Assembly (NCBI RefSeq): GCF_002095475.1
Contig: NZ_MLFR01000011.1
Span: 62,001 to 126,000 of the forward strand
DNA from: Pantoea rwandensis
Lineage (GTDB): Bacteria; Pseudomonadota; Gammaproteobacteria; Enterobacterales; Enterobacteriaceae
DNA length: 64,000 bases
Reading direction: 5' to 3'
A program made the translations under genes and the position numbers. The notes below the pieces were generated by a model. The model was not told the origin of the DNA, searched no databases, and was given only the letters and a program-made list of their open reading frames with translations. Every line of letters begins with the position of its first letter. Within the stretch, counting starts at the first letter, position 1. This document shows positions 50,595 to 60,939 of this stretch, piece by piece.

Positions 50595-51827
50595 GTGAAG
50601 ACGTTTCTGGTCGGTGGCGCAGTGCGTGATGCCTTACTGCGCTTGCCGGTAAAAGATAGAGATTGGGTCGTTGTCGGCGCCACGCCTGACAATATGCTGG
50701 AACAGGGTTACCAGCAGGTTGGCCGTGACTTTCCGGTTTTTTTACATCCTCGCAGCCGCGAAGAGTATGCACTGGCGCGCACCGAGCGTAAAAACGGCAA
50801 GGGTTATACCGGCTTTGTGACTCAGTTCGCCCCGGATGTCACGCTTGAGCAAGATTTACAGCGCCGCGATTTGACGATCAATGCCATTGCGCAGGCTGAC
50901 GATGGCAGCTTAATCGACCCTTATCATGGTCAACAGGATCTGGCAAAGCGCACGCTGCGCCATGTCTCTGCGGCATTCAATGAAGATCCGCTGCGTGTAC
51001 TGCGCGTGGCGCGTTTTGCTGCCCGCTTTGCCCATCTCAATTTCCGTGTCGCTGATGAAACCCAAGCCTTTATGCGTGAGATGGCAGAGAGCGGCGAGCT
51101 GGCTGACCTCACCGCCGAGCGCGTGTGGAAGGAGACCGAGAAGGCGCTGCTAACACGCAATCCGCAGGTCTATTTTCAGGTATTGCGTGACTGTGGCGCA
51201 TTGCAGGTGCTGTTCCCTGAGCTGGATAATCTGTACGGCATTCCAGCGCCAATCAAATGGCATCCGGAGATTGATACCGGCGTGCACGCGTTGATGACGC
51301 TGACCATGTCTGCTGCGCTCTCTGATCAGCTCGACGTGCGTTTTGCCACGCTGTTCCACGATGTCGGTAAAGCGCTCACGCCACCGGAGAAATGGCCAAG
51401 CCATCATGGTCACGGTTTAGCCGGCGTACCGATTGTCGAAGCGCTGTGCCAGCGGTTGCGCGTGCCCAATCAGGTACGCGATCTGGCACTGATCGTCACC
51501 GAATTCCACGATATCGTTCACACCATTGAACGTCAGTCCGCAGAGTCATTGGTGGCTCTGTTTGATCGCATTGATGCGTGGCGTAAGCCCGATCGCGTGG
51601 AGAAGATGGTGCTAACCAGCGAAGCCGATGCACGTGGTCGCACCGGAATGGAAAGCATGGCTTATCCACAAGGGGATTATCTGCGCCAGGCGTTTGCATT
51701 GTCTCAGGCGGTGCCAACCAAGGATGTGGTCGCTGCGGGCTTTAAAGGCCCAGCGGTACGGGAGGAGTTGACGCGTCGTCGGGTGATTGCCGTGCAGGAG
51801 GGATTGATCAACGTGCGGCCAGCATAA
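50595..51827 (+). CDS. cca: Multifunctional CCA-adding enzyme Cca
   Basis: tRNA nucleotidyltransferase that builds or repairs the 3' CCA end (410 aa). The class II NTase head has [20 protein letters not shown] with the DxD metal site, then [11 protein letters not shown] and [15 protein letters not shown]. An HD domain ([15 protein letters not shown]) gives the phosphatase/phosphodiesterase activities of the E. coli type. The start is GTG 50595 with CTGGAG upstream. The last codons lie inside a strong inverted repeat. Confidence 0.97.
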   Translation: MKTFLVGGAVRDALLRLPVKDRDWVVVGATPDNMLEQGYQQVGRDFPVFLHPRSREEYALARTERKNGKGYTGFVTQFAPDVTLEQDLQRRDLTINAIAQADDGSLIDPYHGQQDLAKRTLRHVSAAFNEDPLRVLRVARFAARFAHLNFRVADETQAFMREMAESGELADLTAERVWKETEKALLTRNPQVYFQVLRDCGALQVLFPELDNLYGIPAPIKWHPEIDTGVHALMTLTMSAALSDQLDVRFATLFHDVGKALTPPEKWPSHHGHGLAGVPIVEALCQRLRVPNQVRDLALIVTEFHDIVHTIERQSAESLVALFDRIDAWRKPDRVEKMVLTSEADARGRTGMESMAYPQGDYLRQAFALSQAVPTKDVVAAGFKGPAVREELTRRRVIAVQEGLINVRPA

Positions 51828-51837
51828 CTGGCCGCAC
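51813..51837. terminator. Stem-loop overlapping the cca stop codon
   Basis: Perfect 10-bp arms GTGCGGCCAG and CTGGCCGCAC with a CATAA loop. The stop codon of cca is in the loop. It lies between convergent cca and uppP, with no T-run, so it is a probable 3' stabiliser or factor-dependent terminator. Confidence 0.6.
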
Positions 51838-51844
51838 GCCGCGC

Positions 51845-52663
51845 TTACATGAAGATAGCGTAAACTGCCGCCGCCACGATGAAGCGATAGATAGCGAACG
51901 AAACAAACGAGATACGCTTAATCAATTCGAGGAAAATTTTGATCGCCAGCAGTGCCACCACAAAGGCGGTCACAAAGCCGACGGCAAACATCGGGAAATC
52001 CTGCACCGTCAGGAAGCCCATGCTCTTGTAGAGATCTAATACCGTAGCACCCATCATCATCGGCACCGCCAGGATGAATGAGAACTCAGAAGCAGCATAG
52101 CGGCTCACGCCCATCAGCATGCCGCCCGAAATGGTGGCACCTGAACGCGAGAAGCCCGGCCACAGCGCCAGACACTGGAAGCAGCCAATCATAAACGCCT
52201 GACGATAGGTGATATCGTCAATGCCGACGGCTTTTGGCTGCTTCGGTTTGAAATATTCCGCTACCAGCAACAGCACGCCACCGACCACCAGCGCGTACAT
52301 CACGTTAATCGGATTAAACAGGCTTTTGATTTGATCGTGTAACAGCAGACCAATCACCACCGCTGGCACCATGCCTAACAAGATGTGAATCAGTGTCAGT
52401 TTGCCGGTTCCCGTGCCTTCATGCGGCTCCTTGCCGAAGTGAATACCAATCAGTCCAAACAGGCGACGCCAGAACATCACCACCACAGCCAGAATCGAAC
52501 CCAGCTGAATCACCACTTCGAAGGTTTCGGCGGTTTGCCCTTCAAAACCCAGCAGGTGGCCAACAATAATCATATGGCCCGTAGAAGAGACCGGCAGGAA
52601 TTCCGTGAGGCCTTCCACAACCCCCAGGATTGCAGCGACCCAAAGCTGATGAATATCTGCCAT
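51845..52663 (-). CDS. uppP: Undecaprenyl-diphosphatase UppP (BacA)
   Basis: Integral inner-membrane phosphatase that recycles undecaprenyl pyrophosphate for cell-wall synthesis and gives bacitracin tolerance (272 aa). Signature motifs are [20 protein letters not shown] near residue 17 and [17 protein letters not shown] near residue 170. Start ATG 52663 is used; a TTG one codon upstream is less likely. It has conserved synteny with folB, which is 190 bases upstream on the same strand. Confidence 0.97.
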   Translation of the reverse strand: MADIHQLWVAAILGVVEGLTEFLPVSSTGHMIIVGHLLGFEGQTAETFEVVIQLGSILAVVVMFWRRLFGLIGIHFGKEPHEGTGTGKLTLIHILLGMVPAVVIGLLLHDQIKSLFNPINVMYALVVGGVLLLVAEYFKPKQPKAVGIDDITYRQAFMIGCFQCLALWPGFSRSGATISGGMLMGVSRYAASEFSFILAVPMMMGATVLDLYKSMGFLTVQDFPMFAVGFVTAFVVALLAIKIFLELIKRISFVSFAIYRFIVAAAVYAIFM

Positions 52664-52853
52664 CAAAATTTTCCTCTATCCGTTTTAAACAGTAAAAAGG
52701 CGGTCGCAAGATGCTACCGCCTAAAATTATGCCTGCGCCACGCTGAAGGAAACCTTAAGAAAATCGGTCACTTCGCGTCCGATAGCGCAACGGCCTCAAC
52801 TGAGACACACCATAATTTGGTTTGGTTTCATTGTGATGGCAATCACGGAGGGT

Positions 52854-53213
52854 TTATTTAGGAATAGTCCCGCGCTCGATACGCACGCCAACCGTCGCAG
52901 CCTGGGCCACTGCGCCTGGTTTTCCGACCTTAATGCGCACACCTGGCGTTTTGAAACGATTCATCAACAGATCGGCAATTTCTTCCGCCACGCGTTCCAC
53001 CAAAGCAAAACGTTGGCCCTGTAGATGATTGAGAATGACTTCAGTGACATCTGCGTAGCTCAAACAGTCATTCACATCGTCGCTAATCGCCGCACGACGG
53101 TTGTCCCACGCCATTTCGACATCGAGCACCAGCTTCTGCTGCATACCCTGCTCCCAGTCGTAAACGCCAATCGTGGTGAACACGGTGAGTTGTTCTATAA
53201 ATACGATATCCAT
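52854..53213 (-). CDS. folB: Dihydroneopterin aldolase FolB
   Basis: Folate-pathway enzyme that cleaves 7,8-dihydroneopterin to 6-hydroxymethyl-dihydropterin and glycolaldehyde; a cytosolic octamer (119 aa). It starts MDIVFIEQLTVFTTIGVYDW and contains the family blocks DCLSYADVTEVILNHL and FALVERVAEEIADLLM with catalytic Glu/Lys and KVGKPGAV. It is divergent from plsY with about 110 bases between. Confidence 0.96.
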   Translation of the reverse strand: MDIVFIEQLTVFTTIGVYDWEQGMQQKLVLDVEMAWDNRRAAISDDVNDCLSYADVTEVILNHLQGQRFALVERVAEEIADLLMNRFKTPGVRIKVGKPGAVAQAATVGVRIERGTIPK

Positions 53214-53320
53214 GATGTCAGTCTCTGTTTTTGGCTATGCCGGATACCACTTCCGGCGGATTATGCGTATTATCCACGCTTATCGAGAACAAAACGACCC
53301 AAAAGGAACGGTACGAAGCT

Positions 53321-53920
53321 ATGAGTGCTATCGCGCTTGGTATGATTATTTTCGCGTATCTTTGCGGCTCGATTTCCAGCGCCATTCTGGTTTGTAAACT
53401 CGCGCGTTTACCCGATCCGCGTACCGCTGGCTCCGGCAACCCCGGTGCGACCAACGTGTTGCGTATTGGTGGCAAAGCCGCTGCCGCTGCGGTCCTGATT
53501 TTCGACGTTGCTAAAGGTATGGTCCCGGTGTGGATCGCTTACCTGTTGCACGTCACACCAATGTATCTCGGCTTAACGGCGATTGCTGCCTGCCTCGGCC
53601 ATATCTATCCGGTGTTCTTCCGTTTTCGTGGCGGTAAAGGTGTGGCAACGGCGTTCGGTGCGATTGCGCCAATTGGCTGGGATTTGACGGGATTAATGAC
53701 CGGCACCTGGTTGCTGACGGTGCTGCTGAGTGGCTACTCTTCATTAGGCGCGATTGTGAGTGCGCTGATCGCCCCGTTCTATGTGTGGTGGTTCAAACCC
53801 CAATTCACTTTCCCAGTCTCCATGCTCTCCTGTTTGATTCTGCTGCGCCACCACGACAATATTCAGCGTCTGTGGCGCGGTCAGGAAAACAAGATCTGGA
53901 AGCGGAAGAAGAAGAAATAA
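53321..53920 (+). CDS. plsY: Glycerol-3-phosphate acyltransferase PlsY (YgiH)
   Basis: Inner-membrane enzyme that transfers acyl from acyl-phosphate to glycerol 3-phosphate in phospholipid synthesis (199 aa, five helices). Substrate motifs are [32 protein letters not shown] and [18 protein letters not shown] 53321 (MSAIALGM) is chosen by match to E. coli; an upstream ATG gives a non-conserved leader. The C-terminal tail is basic and shorter than E. coli. It is followed directly by a shared terminator. Confidence 0.96.
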   Translation: MSAIALGMIIFAYLCGSISSAILVCKLARLPDPRTAGSGNPGATNVLRIGGKAAAAAVLIFDVAKGMVPVWIAYLLHVTPMYLGLTAIAACLGHIYPVFFRFRGGKGVATAFGAIAPIGWDLTGLMTGTWLLTVLLSGYSSLGAIVSALIAPFYVWWFKPQFTFPVSMLSCLILLRHHDNIQRLWRGQENKIWKRKKKK

Positions 53921-53946
53921 AAAAACCGGCGCGAAGCCGGTTTTTT
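53921..53946. terminator. Bidirectional rho-independent terminator between plsY and tsaD
   Basis: AAAAACCGGC-GCGAA-GCCGGTTTTTT: perfect stem with an A-run on one side and a T-run on the other, serving both convergent genes. Confidence 0.95.
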
Positions 53947-53950
53947 CGTT

Positions 53951-54964
53951 TTAGATGGCGGGCAGTTCTGCCAGTGGCCAGCGAGGCCTTACGCTGACGC
54001 CCAGTTCACCGCGCGTTCCGCCTTTCAGCCGCACCAGACCCGCATAGGCAATCATGGCACCGTTATCCGTACAGAATTCCGGACGGGCGTAGAACACCTC
54101 ACCACCGCGCTTCTGCATCATTTCAGCCATACGCTCACGCAGCGTGCGGTTCGCACTCACACCACCGGCGATCACCAGGCGTTTAAAGCCGGTTTGCTCC
54201 AGCGCACGTTTGCACTTAATCATTAAGGTATCGACCACTGCATCTTCAAATGCACGGGCGATATCGGCGCGCGCCTGCTCATCCCCTGCATGCTCACGAA
54301 TGGTGTTGGCAGCAAAGGTTTTCAGGCCGGAGAAACTGAAGTCTAAACCTGGGCGATCGGTCATCGGACGCGGGAATTTAAAGCGGCCAGGCGTCCCTTG
54401 TTGCGCCATACGTGACAGCATGGGGCCACCGGGATAATCCAAGCCCAGCAGCTTAGCGGTTTTGTCGAAAGCTTCACCAGCGGCATCGTCAATCGACTCA
54501 CCCAGCAAGGTGTATTCACCGATGCCAGTGACGCTGATCAACTGGGTGTGGCCGCCGGAGACCAACAGGGCGACAAACGGAAATTCCGGTGGATTCTCTT
54601 CCAGCATCGGCGCCAGTAAATGGCCTTCCATATGATGTACCGGTACGGCAGGCACGTTCCACGCGAACGCCAGCGCACGACCGATTGTGGCACCCACCAG
54701 CAGCGCTCCGACCAAACCCGGACCTGCGGTATAGGCCACTGCATCAATTTGTTTCGCTTCCAGTCCGGCTTCTTTAAGCGCGGCCTGAATCAGCGGTACC
54801 GTTTTACGCACATGGTCACGTGAGGCCAGTTCTGGCACCACACCACCGTAGTCGGCGTGCAGTTTCACTTGGCTATATAGTTGATTCGCCAACAAACCGG
54901 ACGCATCATCATAAATCGCGATGCCGGTTTCATCGCAGGACGTTTCAATACCCAGAACTCGCAT
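53951..54964 (-). CDS. tsaD: tRNA N6-threonylcarbamoyladenosine transferase TsaD
   Basis: Essential enzyme that, with TsaB/E, transfers threonylcarbamoyl to A37 of ANN-decoding tRNAs (337 aa, same as E. coli). It starts [20 protein letters not shown]. Metal-binding HxxxH lies in [11 protein letters not shown]; further blocks are [13 protein letters not shown] and [17 protein letters not shown] longer frame reads upstream, but ATG 54964 is the conserved start. It is divergent from rpsU. Confidence 0.98.
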   Translation of the reverse strand: MRVLGIETSCDETGIAIYDDASGLLANQLYSQVKLHADYGGVVPELASRDHVRKTVPLIQAALKEAGLEAKQIDAVAYTAGPGLVGALLVGATIGRALAFAWNVPAVPVHHMEGHLLAPMLEENPPEFPFVALLVSGGHTQLISVTGIGEYTLLGESIDDAAGEAFDKTAKLLGLDYPGGPMLSRMAQQGTPGRFKFPRPMTDRPGLDFSFSGLKTFAANTIREHAGDEQARADIARAFEDAVVDTLMIKCKRALEQTGFKRLVIAGGVSANRTLRERMAEMMQKRGGEVFYARPEFCTDNGAMIAYAGLVRLKGGTRGELGVSVRPRWPLAELPAI

Positions 54965-55143
54965 AGCTTTTATCACCCTCTTCTTGCGGCGCGCAGTGTA
55001 GCACAGGGGAATCACACGCCGGACAACTTTGCCAGGAAAAAGTGTTTTTCTGTCGCACAAAGAGTGCGCTATACTCCACGGCCTGAAAAAACCGGCAGCC
55101 GCGATGGCAAATGCCTCTGTTGGTTCTAAATTGTTCATGGTGC

Positions 55144-55173
55144 TTTACAAGTCAGCCGCGGCTGGAGTAAAAT
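55144..55173 (+). promoter_or_regulatory. Sigma-70 promoter of rpsU
   Basis: -35 TTTACA (55144-55149), 18-base spacer, -10 TAAAAT (55168-55173), 70 bases before the rpsU ATG. A second -10-like TATACT occurs about 100 bases upstream, consistent with the multiple promoters of this operon. Confidence 0.6.
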
Positions 55174-55188
55174 GCTGCACCATTTTAA

Positions 55189-55458
<270 letters not shown>

Positions 55459-55515
55459 TTTCTTTCGGAAGTTCGCTTCCGCCGCGTGTTAAACGCAGAC
55501 AGAGTCAAGTAAGAG

Positions 55516-55553
55516 GCCGTGCTTTCCGAAAGGAAGCGCGGCTTGTTGCCGTT
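55516..55553 (+). terminator. Internal attenuator/terminator between rpsU and dnaG
   Basis: Stem GCCGTGCTTTCC-GAAA-GGAAGCGCGGC followed by TTGTTGCCGTTT. In E. coli a terminator here reduces dnaG expression relative to rpsU; the same role is expected. Confidence 0.75.
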
Positions 55554-55576
55554 TATGAGCTGAAAAATTGGGGCTT

Positions 55577-57322
55577 ATGGCTGGACGAATTCCACGCGTA
55601 TTTATCAATGACTTACTTGCCCGCACGGATATCGTGGATCTTATCGATGCCCGCGTTAAGCTGAAAAAGCAGGGTAAGAACTATCACGCGTGCTGTCCTT
55701 TTCATAACGAGAAAACGCCCTCTTTCACCGTAAGTGGTGAGAAGCAGTTCTATTACTGCTTCGGCTGTGGCGCCAAAGGTAACGCCATCGATTTCCTGAT
55801 GAATCACGATCGTCTGGATTTTGTCGAAAGCGTTGAGGAGCTGGCCACGCAACACGGCTTAGAAGTGCCGTATGAAGCGGGCAATGGCCCTAGCCCGATG
55901 GAGCGCCATCAGCGCCAAAGTCTCTACCAGCTGTTGGAAGGCCTTGACGGTTTCTATCAGCAAAGCCTGCGTAATCCGCAAGCTGTCTCTGCACAGAACT
56001 ATCTCGCCACGCGCGGTCTTAGCCAGGAAGTGATCGATCACTTCGCTATTGGTTATGCGCCAGCAGGCTGGGATAACGTGCTGAAGCGTTTTGGTCAGCA
56101 GAAAGATGACCGCGAATCCTTAATGGAAGCGGGCATGCTGGTCAGTAACGATTCTGGCCGTACTTATGATCGTTTCCGTGATCGCGTGATGTTTCCGATT
56201 CGCGATAAACGTGGGCGTGTCATTGGCTTTGGTGGACGCGTACTGGGCAACGATACGCCAAAGTACCTGAACTCCCCTGAAACACCGATTTTCCATAAAG
56301 GCCGTCAGTTATATGGCCTGTATGAAGCGCAAAAGAATCATCCGCAGCCAGCGCGTTTACTGGTAGTGGAAGGCTACATGGACGTGGTAGCACTGGCACA
56401 ATTTGGCGTTGATTATGCGGTTGCCTCACTGGGCACCTCGACGACCGCTGAACATATTCAGCTGCTGTTCCGCTCAACTGACACGGTGATTTGCTGTTAC
56501 GACGGCGACCGTGCTGGGCGTGAAGCCGGATGGCGTGCGTTAGAAACCGCATTGCCTTACATGAATGATGGTCGTCAGCTACGCTTTATGTTTTTGCCGG
56601 ATGGAGAAGATCCGGACACGCTGATACGAAAAGAGGGCCGAGAAGCCTTTGAAGCGCGGATGGAGCAGGCTTTGCCGCTCTCCACGTTTCTATTCGACAG
56701 CCTAATGCCGCAGGTCGATCTGAGCACACGCGATGGTAAAACCAAGCTGGCGACGCTGGCACTGCCGTTGATAAGCCAGATACCCGGTGAAACGTTGCGC
56801 ATTTATATGCGTCAAACATTAGGTAATAAACTCGGCATTCTTGACGATAATCAGTTAGACAAGCTGATGCCAAAGTTAGCAGAAAGCGGCGCCGCGCCAA
56901 CCGCACCACCGTTGAAGCGCACCACCATGCGCGTGTTGATTGCGTTGCTGGTGCAGAATCCGCAATTTGCCACCATCGTGCCCACGTTGGACGGGCTTGA
57001 GCAGTCAAAGATGGCGGGTTTACCGCTGTTTGTAGAGTTAGTCAGTCGTTGTACGGAGAATCCTGGCCTGACGACGGGACAGCTACTAGAGTTATATCGC
57101 GGGACAGAATTTAGCCAGCCCCTTGAAACGCTGGCAACCTGGAACCACATGATAGTGGATGAAGAAGCGGAAGCCGTGTTCCAGGATTCACTGGCGAGTC
57201 TTTACGACTCCGCCCTTGAACAGCGCCTTGAAGCGCTCATCGCACGCGACCGTACCGAAGGCCTGAGTGCAGCCGAACGTCGCGAGTTCTGGGCTTTAAG
57301 CCAGGCATTAGCGAAAAAATAA
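55577..57322 (+). CDS. dnaG: DNA primase DnaG
   Basis: Synthesises RNA primers at the replication fork with DnaB helicase (581 aa, same as E. coli). Domains: CHC2 zinc finger (about 34-65; HACCPFHNEKTPSFTV, FYYCFGCGAKGNAIDF); RNA polymerase/TOPRIM core (about 110-430) with VVEGYMDVVALAQFG and ICCYDGDRAGREAGWRALE; and C-terminal helicase-binding domain (from about 434; hinge variable). ATG 55577 is used instead of an upstream TTG. Confidence 0.99.
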   Translation: MAGRIPRVFINDLLARTDIVDLIDARVKLKKQGKNYHACCPFHNEKTPSFTVSGEKQFYYCFGCGAKGNAIDFLMNHDRLDFVESVEELATQHGLEVPYEAGNGPSPMERHQRQSLYQLLEGLDGFYQQSLRNPQAVSAQNYLATRGLSQEVIDHFAIGYAPAGWDNVLKRFGQQKDDRESLMEAGMLVSNDSGRTYDRFRDRVMFPIRDKRGRVIGFGGRVLGNDTPKYLNSPETPIFHKGRQLYGLYEAQKNHPQPARLLVVEGYMDVVALAQFGVDYAVASLGTSTTAEHIQLLFRSTDTVICCYDGDRAGREAGWRALETALPYMNDGRQLRFMFLPDGEDPDTLIRKEGREAFEARMEQALPLSTFLFDSLMPQVDLSTRDGKTKLATLALPLISQIPGETLRIYMRQTLGNKLGILDDNQLDKLMPKLAESGAAPTAPPLKRTTMRVLIALLVQNPQFATIVPTLDGLEQSKMAGLPLFVELVSRCTENPGLTTGQLLELYRGTEFSQPLETLATWNHMIVDEEAEAVFQDSLASLYDSALEQRLEALIARDRTEGLSAAERREFWALSQALAKK

Positions 57323-57683
57323 GATTTTTACCAGACCAGAACGTTGAAGGCTGCTAAAGCCGCCGTTTTGGTTTGTCCGTCCGGTTTATGCAGTTAGCGC
57401 ACCGTACGAGGGCCGTCGGCGTCGAAGCCAGTTTCGTTACCGCCAGCGCACAGTAACCGGAGCGTACTGAAGTACGTGAGGATTACGAGCACTGCCGGGG
57501 ACGAAAATGGCGAGTAAGCCAGGCCTGCAAAGAAAGAATTCAAGCGGCTTAAGTGCCGATATATGAAGGGCTGAAGCCCTGGCCGCGTTGAAGGCAGCGG
57601 CAAAAACACAACGCCTTCACTGTTATAGTTGGCTCGCAGCCGACCGACACCAATCTAATTAACAGAAGTGTGGATACCGTCTT
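57323..57683. repeat. dnaG-rpoD spacer with ERIC-like imperfect palindrome (57449-57496)
   Basis: About 360 bases without a credible gene inside the operon. An imperfect palindrome centred on GGAGCGTACTGAAGTACGTG is flanked by GCACAGTAAC and GATTACGAGCACT. This layout resembles the core of ERIC/IRU elements (GGAGCTTACATAAGTAAGTG in E. coli) without being identical. The last 20 bases before rpoD (GTGTGGATACCGTCTT) match the E. coli leader. The repeat identity is a resemblance only. Confidence 0.5.
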
Positions 57684-59528
57684 ATGGAGCAAAACCCGCA
57701 GTCACAGCTTAAGCTGCTTGTCACCCGTGGTAAGGAGCAGGGCTATCTGACCTATGCTGAGGTCAATGACCATCTGCCGGAAGATATCGTCGACTCCGAT
57801 CAGATCGAAGACATCATCCAGATGATTAATGACATGGGTATTCAGGTTGTTGAAGAAGCACCTGATGCCGATGATCTGATGCTGAATGAAAACAGTACCG
57901 ACACTGACGAAGATGCCGCAGAAGCTGCCGCACAGGTACTCTCTAGTGTTGAGTCTGAAATTGGCCGTACTACCGACCCGGTGCGCATGTACATGCGTGA
58001 AATGGGTACCGTTGAACTGCTGACGCGCGAAGGCGAAATCGACATCGCTAAGCGTATTGAAGACGGTATTAACCAGGTTCAGTGCTCTGTTGCTGAATAT
58101 CCGGAAGCGATCACCTATCTGCTTGATCAATACGATCGCGTAGAAGCGGGTGAATCACGCCTGTCCGACCTGATCACCGGCTTCGTTGACCCTAACGCAG
58201 AAGAAGACATCGCCCCTACGGCGACTCACGTCGGCTCTGAACTGTCTGAAGAAGACCGTAATGACGACGAAGAAGAAGACGAAGATGGCGATGACGACAG
58301 TTCTGATGATGATAACTCCATCGATCCAGAACTGGCGCGCGAGAAATTCAACGATCTGCGCGTCCAGTACGAAACTACCCGTACTGTAATCAAAGCCAAA
58401 GGCCGCAGCCACGCTGATGCCGTTGCAGAAATCAACAACCTGTCTGAAGTGTTCAAGCAGTTCCGCCTGGTACCGAAGCAGTTCGACTACCTGGTGAACA
58501 GTATGCGCGTCATGATGGAGCGCGTGCGTACGCAAGAGCGCCTGATCATGAAGCTGTGTATTGAAATCTGCAAAATGCCGAAGAAGAACTTCATCACGCT
58601 GTTCACCGGCAATGAAACCAGCCCAAGCTGGTTTAAAGCTGCGCTGGCCATGAATAAACCTTGGTCAGAGAAACTGCTTGAAGTTGAAGATGATGTGACG
58701 CGTTCACTGCAGAAATTGCAGCAGATTGAAGAAGAGACCGGCCTGACCATCGAGCAGGTTAAAGACATCAACCGTCGCATGTCGATCGGCGAAGCGAAAG
58801 CGCGTCGTGCGAAGAAAGAGATGGTTGAAGCAAACTTACGTCTGGTTATTTCTATCGCGAAGAAATACACCAACCGTGGTCTGCAGTTCCTCGATCTGAT
58901 TCAGGAAGGTAACATCGGCCTGATGAAAGCGGTTGATAAGTTTGAATACCGTCGTGGTTATAAGTTCTCAACTTATGCAACCTGGTGGATTCGTCAGGCT
59001 ATCACCCGTTCTATCGCCGACCAGGCACGTACCATCCGTATTCCGGTGCATATGATTGAGACCATCAACAAACTCAACCGTATTTCGCGCCAGATGCTGC
59101 AAGAGATGGGCCGTGAGCCAACGCCGGAAGAGCTGGCTGAGCGTATGCTGATGCCAGAAGATAAAATCCGCAAAGTGCTGAAAATCGCTAAAGAGCCGAT
59201 CTCTATGGAGACGCCGATTGGTGATGATGAAGATTCGCATCTGGGCGATTTTATCGAAGACACCACGCTGGAGCTGCCGCTGGATTCTGCAACATCAGAA
59301 AGCCTGCGTTCAGCCACCCACGACGTGCTGGCTGGCCTGACTGCGCGTGAAGCGAAAGTCCTGCGTATGCGTTTCGGTATCGATATGAACACCGACCACA
59401 CGCTGGAAGAGGTTGGCAAACAGTTTGACGTTACTCGTGAGCGTATTCGTCAGATCGAAGCCAAGGCGCTGCGCAAGCTGCGTCACCCAAGCCGCTCCGA
59501 AGTGCTGCGTAGCTTCCTTGACGACTAA
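57684..59528 (+). CDS. rpoD: RNA polymerase primary sigma factor RpoD (sigma-70)
   Basis: Housekeeping sigma factor (614 aa; E. coli 613). Region 1.1 is at the N-terminus. A strongly acidic non-conserved insert ([17 protein letters not shown], about 195-220) is present. Region 2 (about 375-450) has [20 protein letters not shown] and [20 protein letters not shown] for -10 recognition and melting. Region 3 follows, and region 4.2 has [20 protein letters not shown] for -35 binding. It is last in the operon and followed by a strong terminator. Confidence 0.99.
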   Translation: MEQNPQSQLKLLVTRGKEQGYLTYAEVNDHLPEDIVDSDQIEDIIQMINDMGIQVVEEAPDADDLMLNENSTDTDEDAAEAAAQVLSSVESEIGRTTDPVRMYMREMGTVELLTREGEIDIAKRIEDGINQVQCSVAEYPEAITYLLDQYDRVEAGESRLSDLITGFVDPNAEEDIAPTATHVGSELSEEDRNDDEEEDEDGDDDSSDDDNSIDPELAREKFNDLRVQYETTRTVIKAKGRSHADAVAEINNLSEVFKQFRLVPKQFDYLVNSMRVMMERVRTQERLIMKLCIEICKMPKKNFITLFTGNETSPSWFKAALAMNKPWSEKLLEVEDDVTRSLQKLQQIEEETGLTIEQVKDINRRMSIGEAKARRAKKEMVEANLRLVISIAKKYTNRGLQFLDLIQEGNIGLMKAVDKFEYRRGYKFSTYATWWIRQAITRSIADQARTIRIPVHMIETINKLNRISRQMLQEMGREPTPEELAERMLMPEDKIRKVLKIAKEPISMETPIGDDEDSHLGDFIEDTTLELPLDSATSESLRSATHDVLAGLTAREAKVLRMRFGIDMNTDHTLEEVGKQFDVTRERIRQIEAKALRKLRHPSRSEVLRSFLDD

Positions 59529-59541
59529 TCCTCGTTAAGAC

Positions 59542-59569
59542 GAAAAACCCCGGCTTGCCGGGGTTTTTT
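59542..59569 (+). terminator. Rho-independent terminator after rpoD
   Basis: AAAAACCCCGG-CTTG-CCGGGGTTTTTT perfect stem and T-run 14 bases past the stop. It also faces the convergent binding-protein gene. Confidence 0.95.
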
Positions 59570-59576
59570 ATTGCCT

Positions 59577-60335
59577 TCAAAACGGCGTCAGCCCTTTTTC
59601 CTGCATCATCTTGCGCGCTTTGTCGCTCTGCAGATACTTAACAAACTGCGCCGCAGCCTGCTTCTGCTGCGTGTTGCGGGTGATCACCGCGCCGTACAAA
59701 GTATCCTGCTGTACCGTTGGCGGAATCAGCCCAACGATAGTAATTCCCTTCACTGCCTGCAACTCGCTGTTCTGCTGGAAGCCCAGTTCGGCTTTGCCCT
59801 GCGCCACCGCTTCGCCCACTGGCGTGGCCGGGATCACTGACACTTTGCTGGCGGTCTTCGGCCCCAATTCCAGCTTACTCAGCATCTTGCTCTGAATATA
59901 TTTGCCGCTGGCGCTGTCCGACACCGCAATGCTCGACGCTTCGGTTAATACCTGTTTGAATTTTGCTACGGTGCTGATATCTGGCGGCGTCATGCCCTGC
60001 TTCACCGCCATAGCGATATAAGAATGCGCCAGCACCTGATGGCTTTTGCCATCGACCCATTTCGCCTGCTCCAGCGGTTTGATGGCGTAATCCACCATCA
60101 CCAACACATCGGCATTATCCTTGCGCTTCAGCCGATTCGGGATAGCCTGCGGGGTATCCCCCATGGAAGGTGCCGCCTCCAGCTGTAAGGTATTGCCGGT
60201 TTGCTGCTGATAATCCTGCTTTAAGCTTTCAATCACCGGATACATGCCACCGGAGCTAAACACTTTCAGCGTCTCCGCCTGCGCCCCCTGTTGCACCACA
60301 AGCAACAGCCCCGCCAGCGCGATTATAGGTTTCAT
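59577..60335 (-). CDS. Periplasmic substrate-binding protein, ModA-like
   Basis: Exported solute-binding protein (252 aa) resembling molybdate/tungstate and related oxyanion binders. It has a signal peptide (KPIIALAGLLLVVQQGAQA-E), then TLKVFSSGGMYPVIESL, NADVLVMVDYAIKPL, IAVSDSASGKYIQSKML, GEAVAQGKAELGFQQNSEL and VKYLQSDKARKMMQEKG. No permease or ATPase gene flanks it, so it is an orphan or has been co-opted; the ligand is unclear. ATG 60335 with GAGGGAAG upstream is used; longer readings give a non-signal leader. Confidence 0.8.
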   Translation of the reverse strand: MKPIIALAGLLLVVQQGAQAETLKVFSSGGMYPVIESLKQDYQQQTGNTLQLEAAPSMGDTPQAIPNRLKRKDNADVLVMVDYAIKPLEQAKWVDGKSHQVLAHSYIAMAVKQGMTPPDISTVAKFKQVLTEASSIAVSDSASGKYIQSKMLSKLELGPKTASKVSVIPATPVGEAVAQGKAELGFQQNSELQAVKGITIVGLIPPTVQQDTLYGAVITRNTQQKQAAAQFVKYLQSDKARKMMQEKGLTPF

Positions 60336-60423
60336 CTTCCCTCTCTTTATTTGCCATAAAGATTTGGGTTTAGTCAGAAACTGCAGATTGAACAACTTCA
60401 GGGCCGCGTTAAGCGGAGCACGC

Positions 60424-60939
60424 TCACGCGTTATTCTGTAACCAATCATGAAGTTGGCGATATGCCGCTGCCATCTCCTCAATGGTGGCGCGGTTCAATC
60501 CACTGGGATTAGGCAGCACCCATAAACGCGTTTCGCCAAGGGTTTGCGGCTGCTCGCCCCACTCCACTTTGCGCTGTCGAAACGCCTTCTGAAACGCATC
60601 TTTGCCCAGCACCGCCAGCGCACGCGGCTGATAGCGCAAGATCTTCTCCTGCAAACGCGCACCGCCGTCGCGCAACTCATCACCCGCCAACTCGTTAGCC
60701 TGAATGGTCGGACGCTCAACCAGCATGGTGATACCACAACCGGTTTCCAGCAGACGCTGCTCCTGTTCAGGTTTCAACAGCTCACGCGTAAAGCCAGCCT
60801 GATGGATTACCTTCCAAAAGCGATTACCGGGATGGGCAAAGTGAAAGCCGGTATGTGCCGAAGATTTACCCGGATTGATGCCACAGAACAACACTTGAAG
60901 ATGCGGGGCGATGATGTCCTGAATATCGTGTTCGCTCAT
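60424..60939 (-). CDS. mug: G/U(T) mismatch-specific uracil/thymine-DNA glycosylase Mug
   Basis: DNA repair glycosylase removing uracil or ethenocytosine opposite G (171 aa). Active-site motif is [20 protein letters not shown] with the catalytic Asn, followed by [16 protein letters not shown] and [11 protein letters not shown]. The start overlaps the TetR gene stop (ATGA), so it is cotranscribed with that regulator here. It sits near rpoD, as in E. coli. Confidence 0.96.
   Translation of the reverse strand: MSEHDIQDIIAPHLQVLFCGINPGKSSAHTGFHFAHPGNRFWKVIHQAGFTRELLKPEQEQRLLETGCGITMLVERPTIQANELAGDELRDGGARLQEKILRYQPRALAVLGKDAFQKAFRQRKVEWGEQPQTLGETRLWVLPNPSGLNRATIEEMAAAYRQLHDWLQNNA

Noticed and set aside
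57394..57609. 71-codon open frame in the dnaG-rpoD spacer
   Set aside because: It runs through the ERIC-like palindrome, has no Shine-Dalgarno and opposes the operon's transcription.
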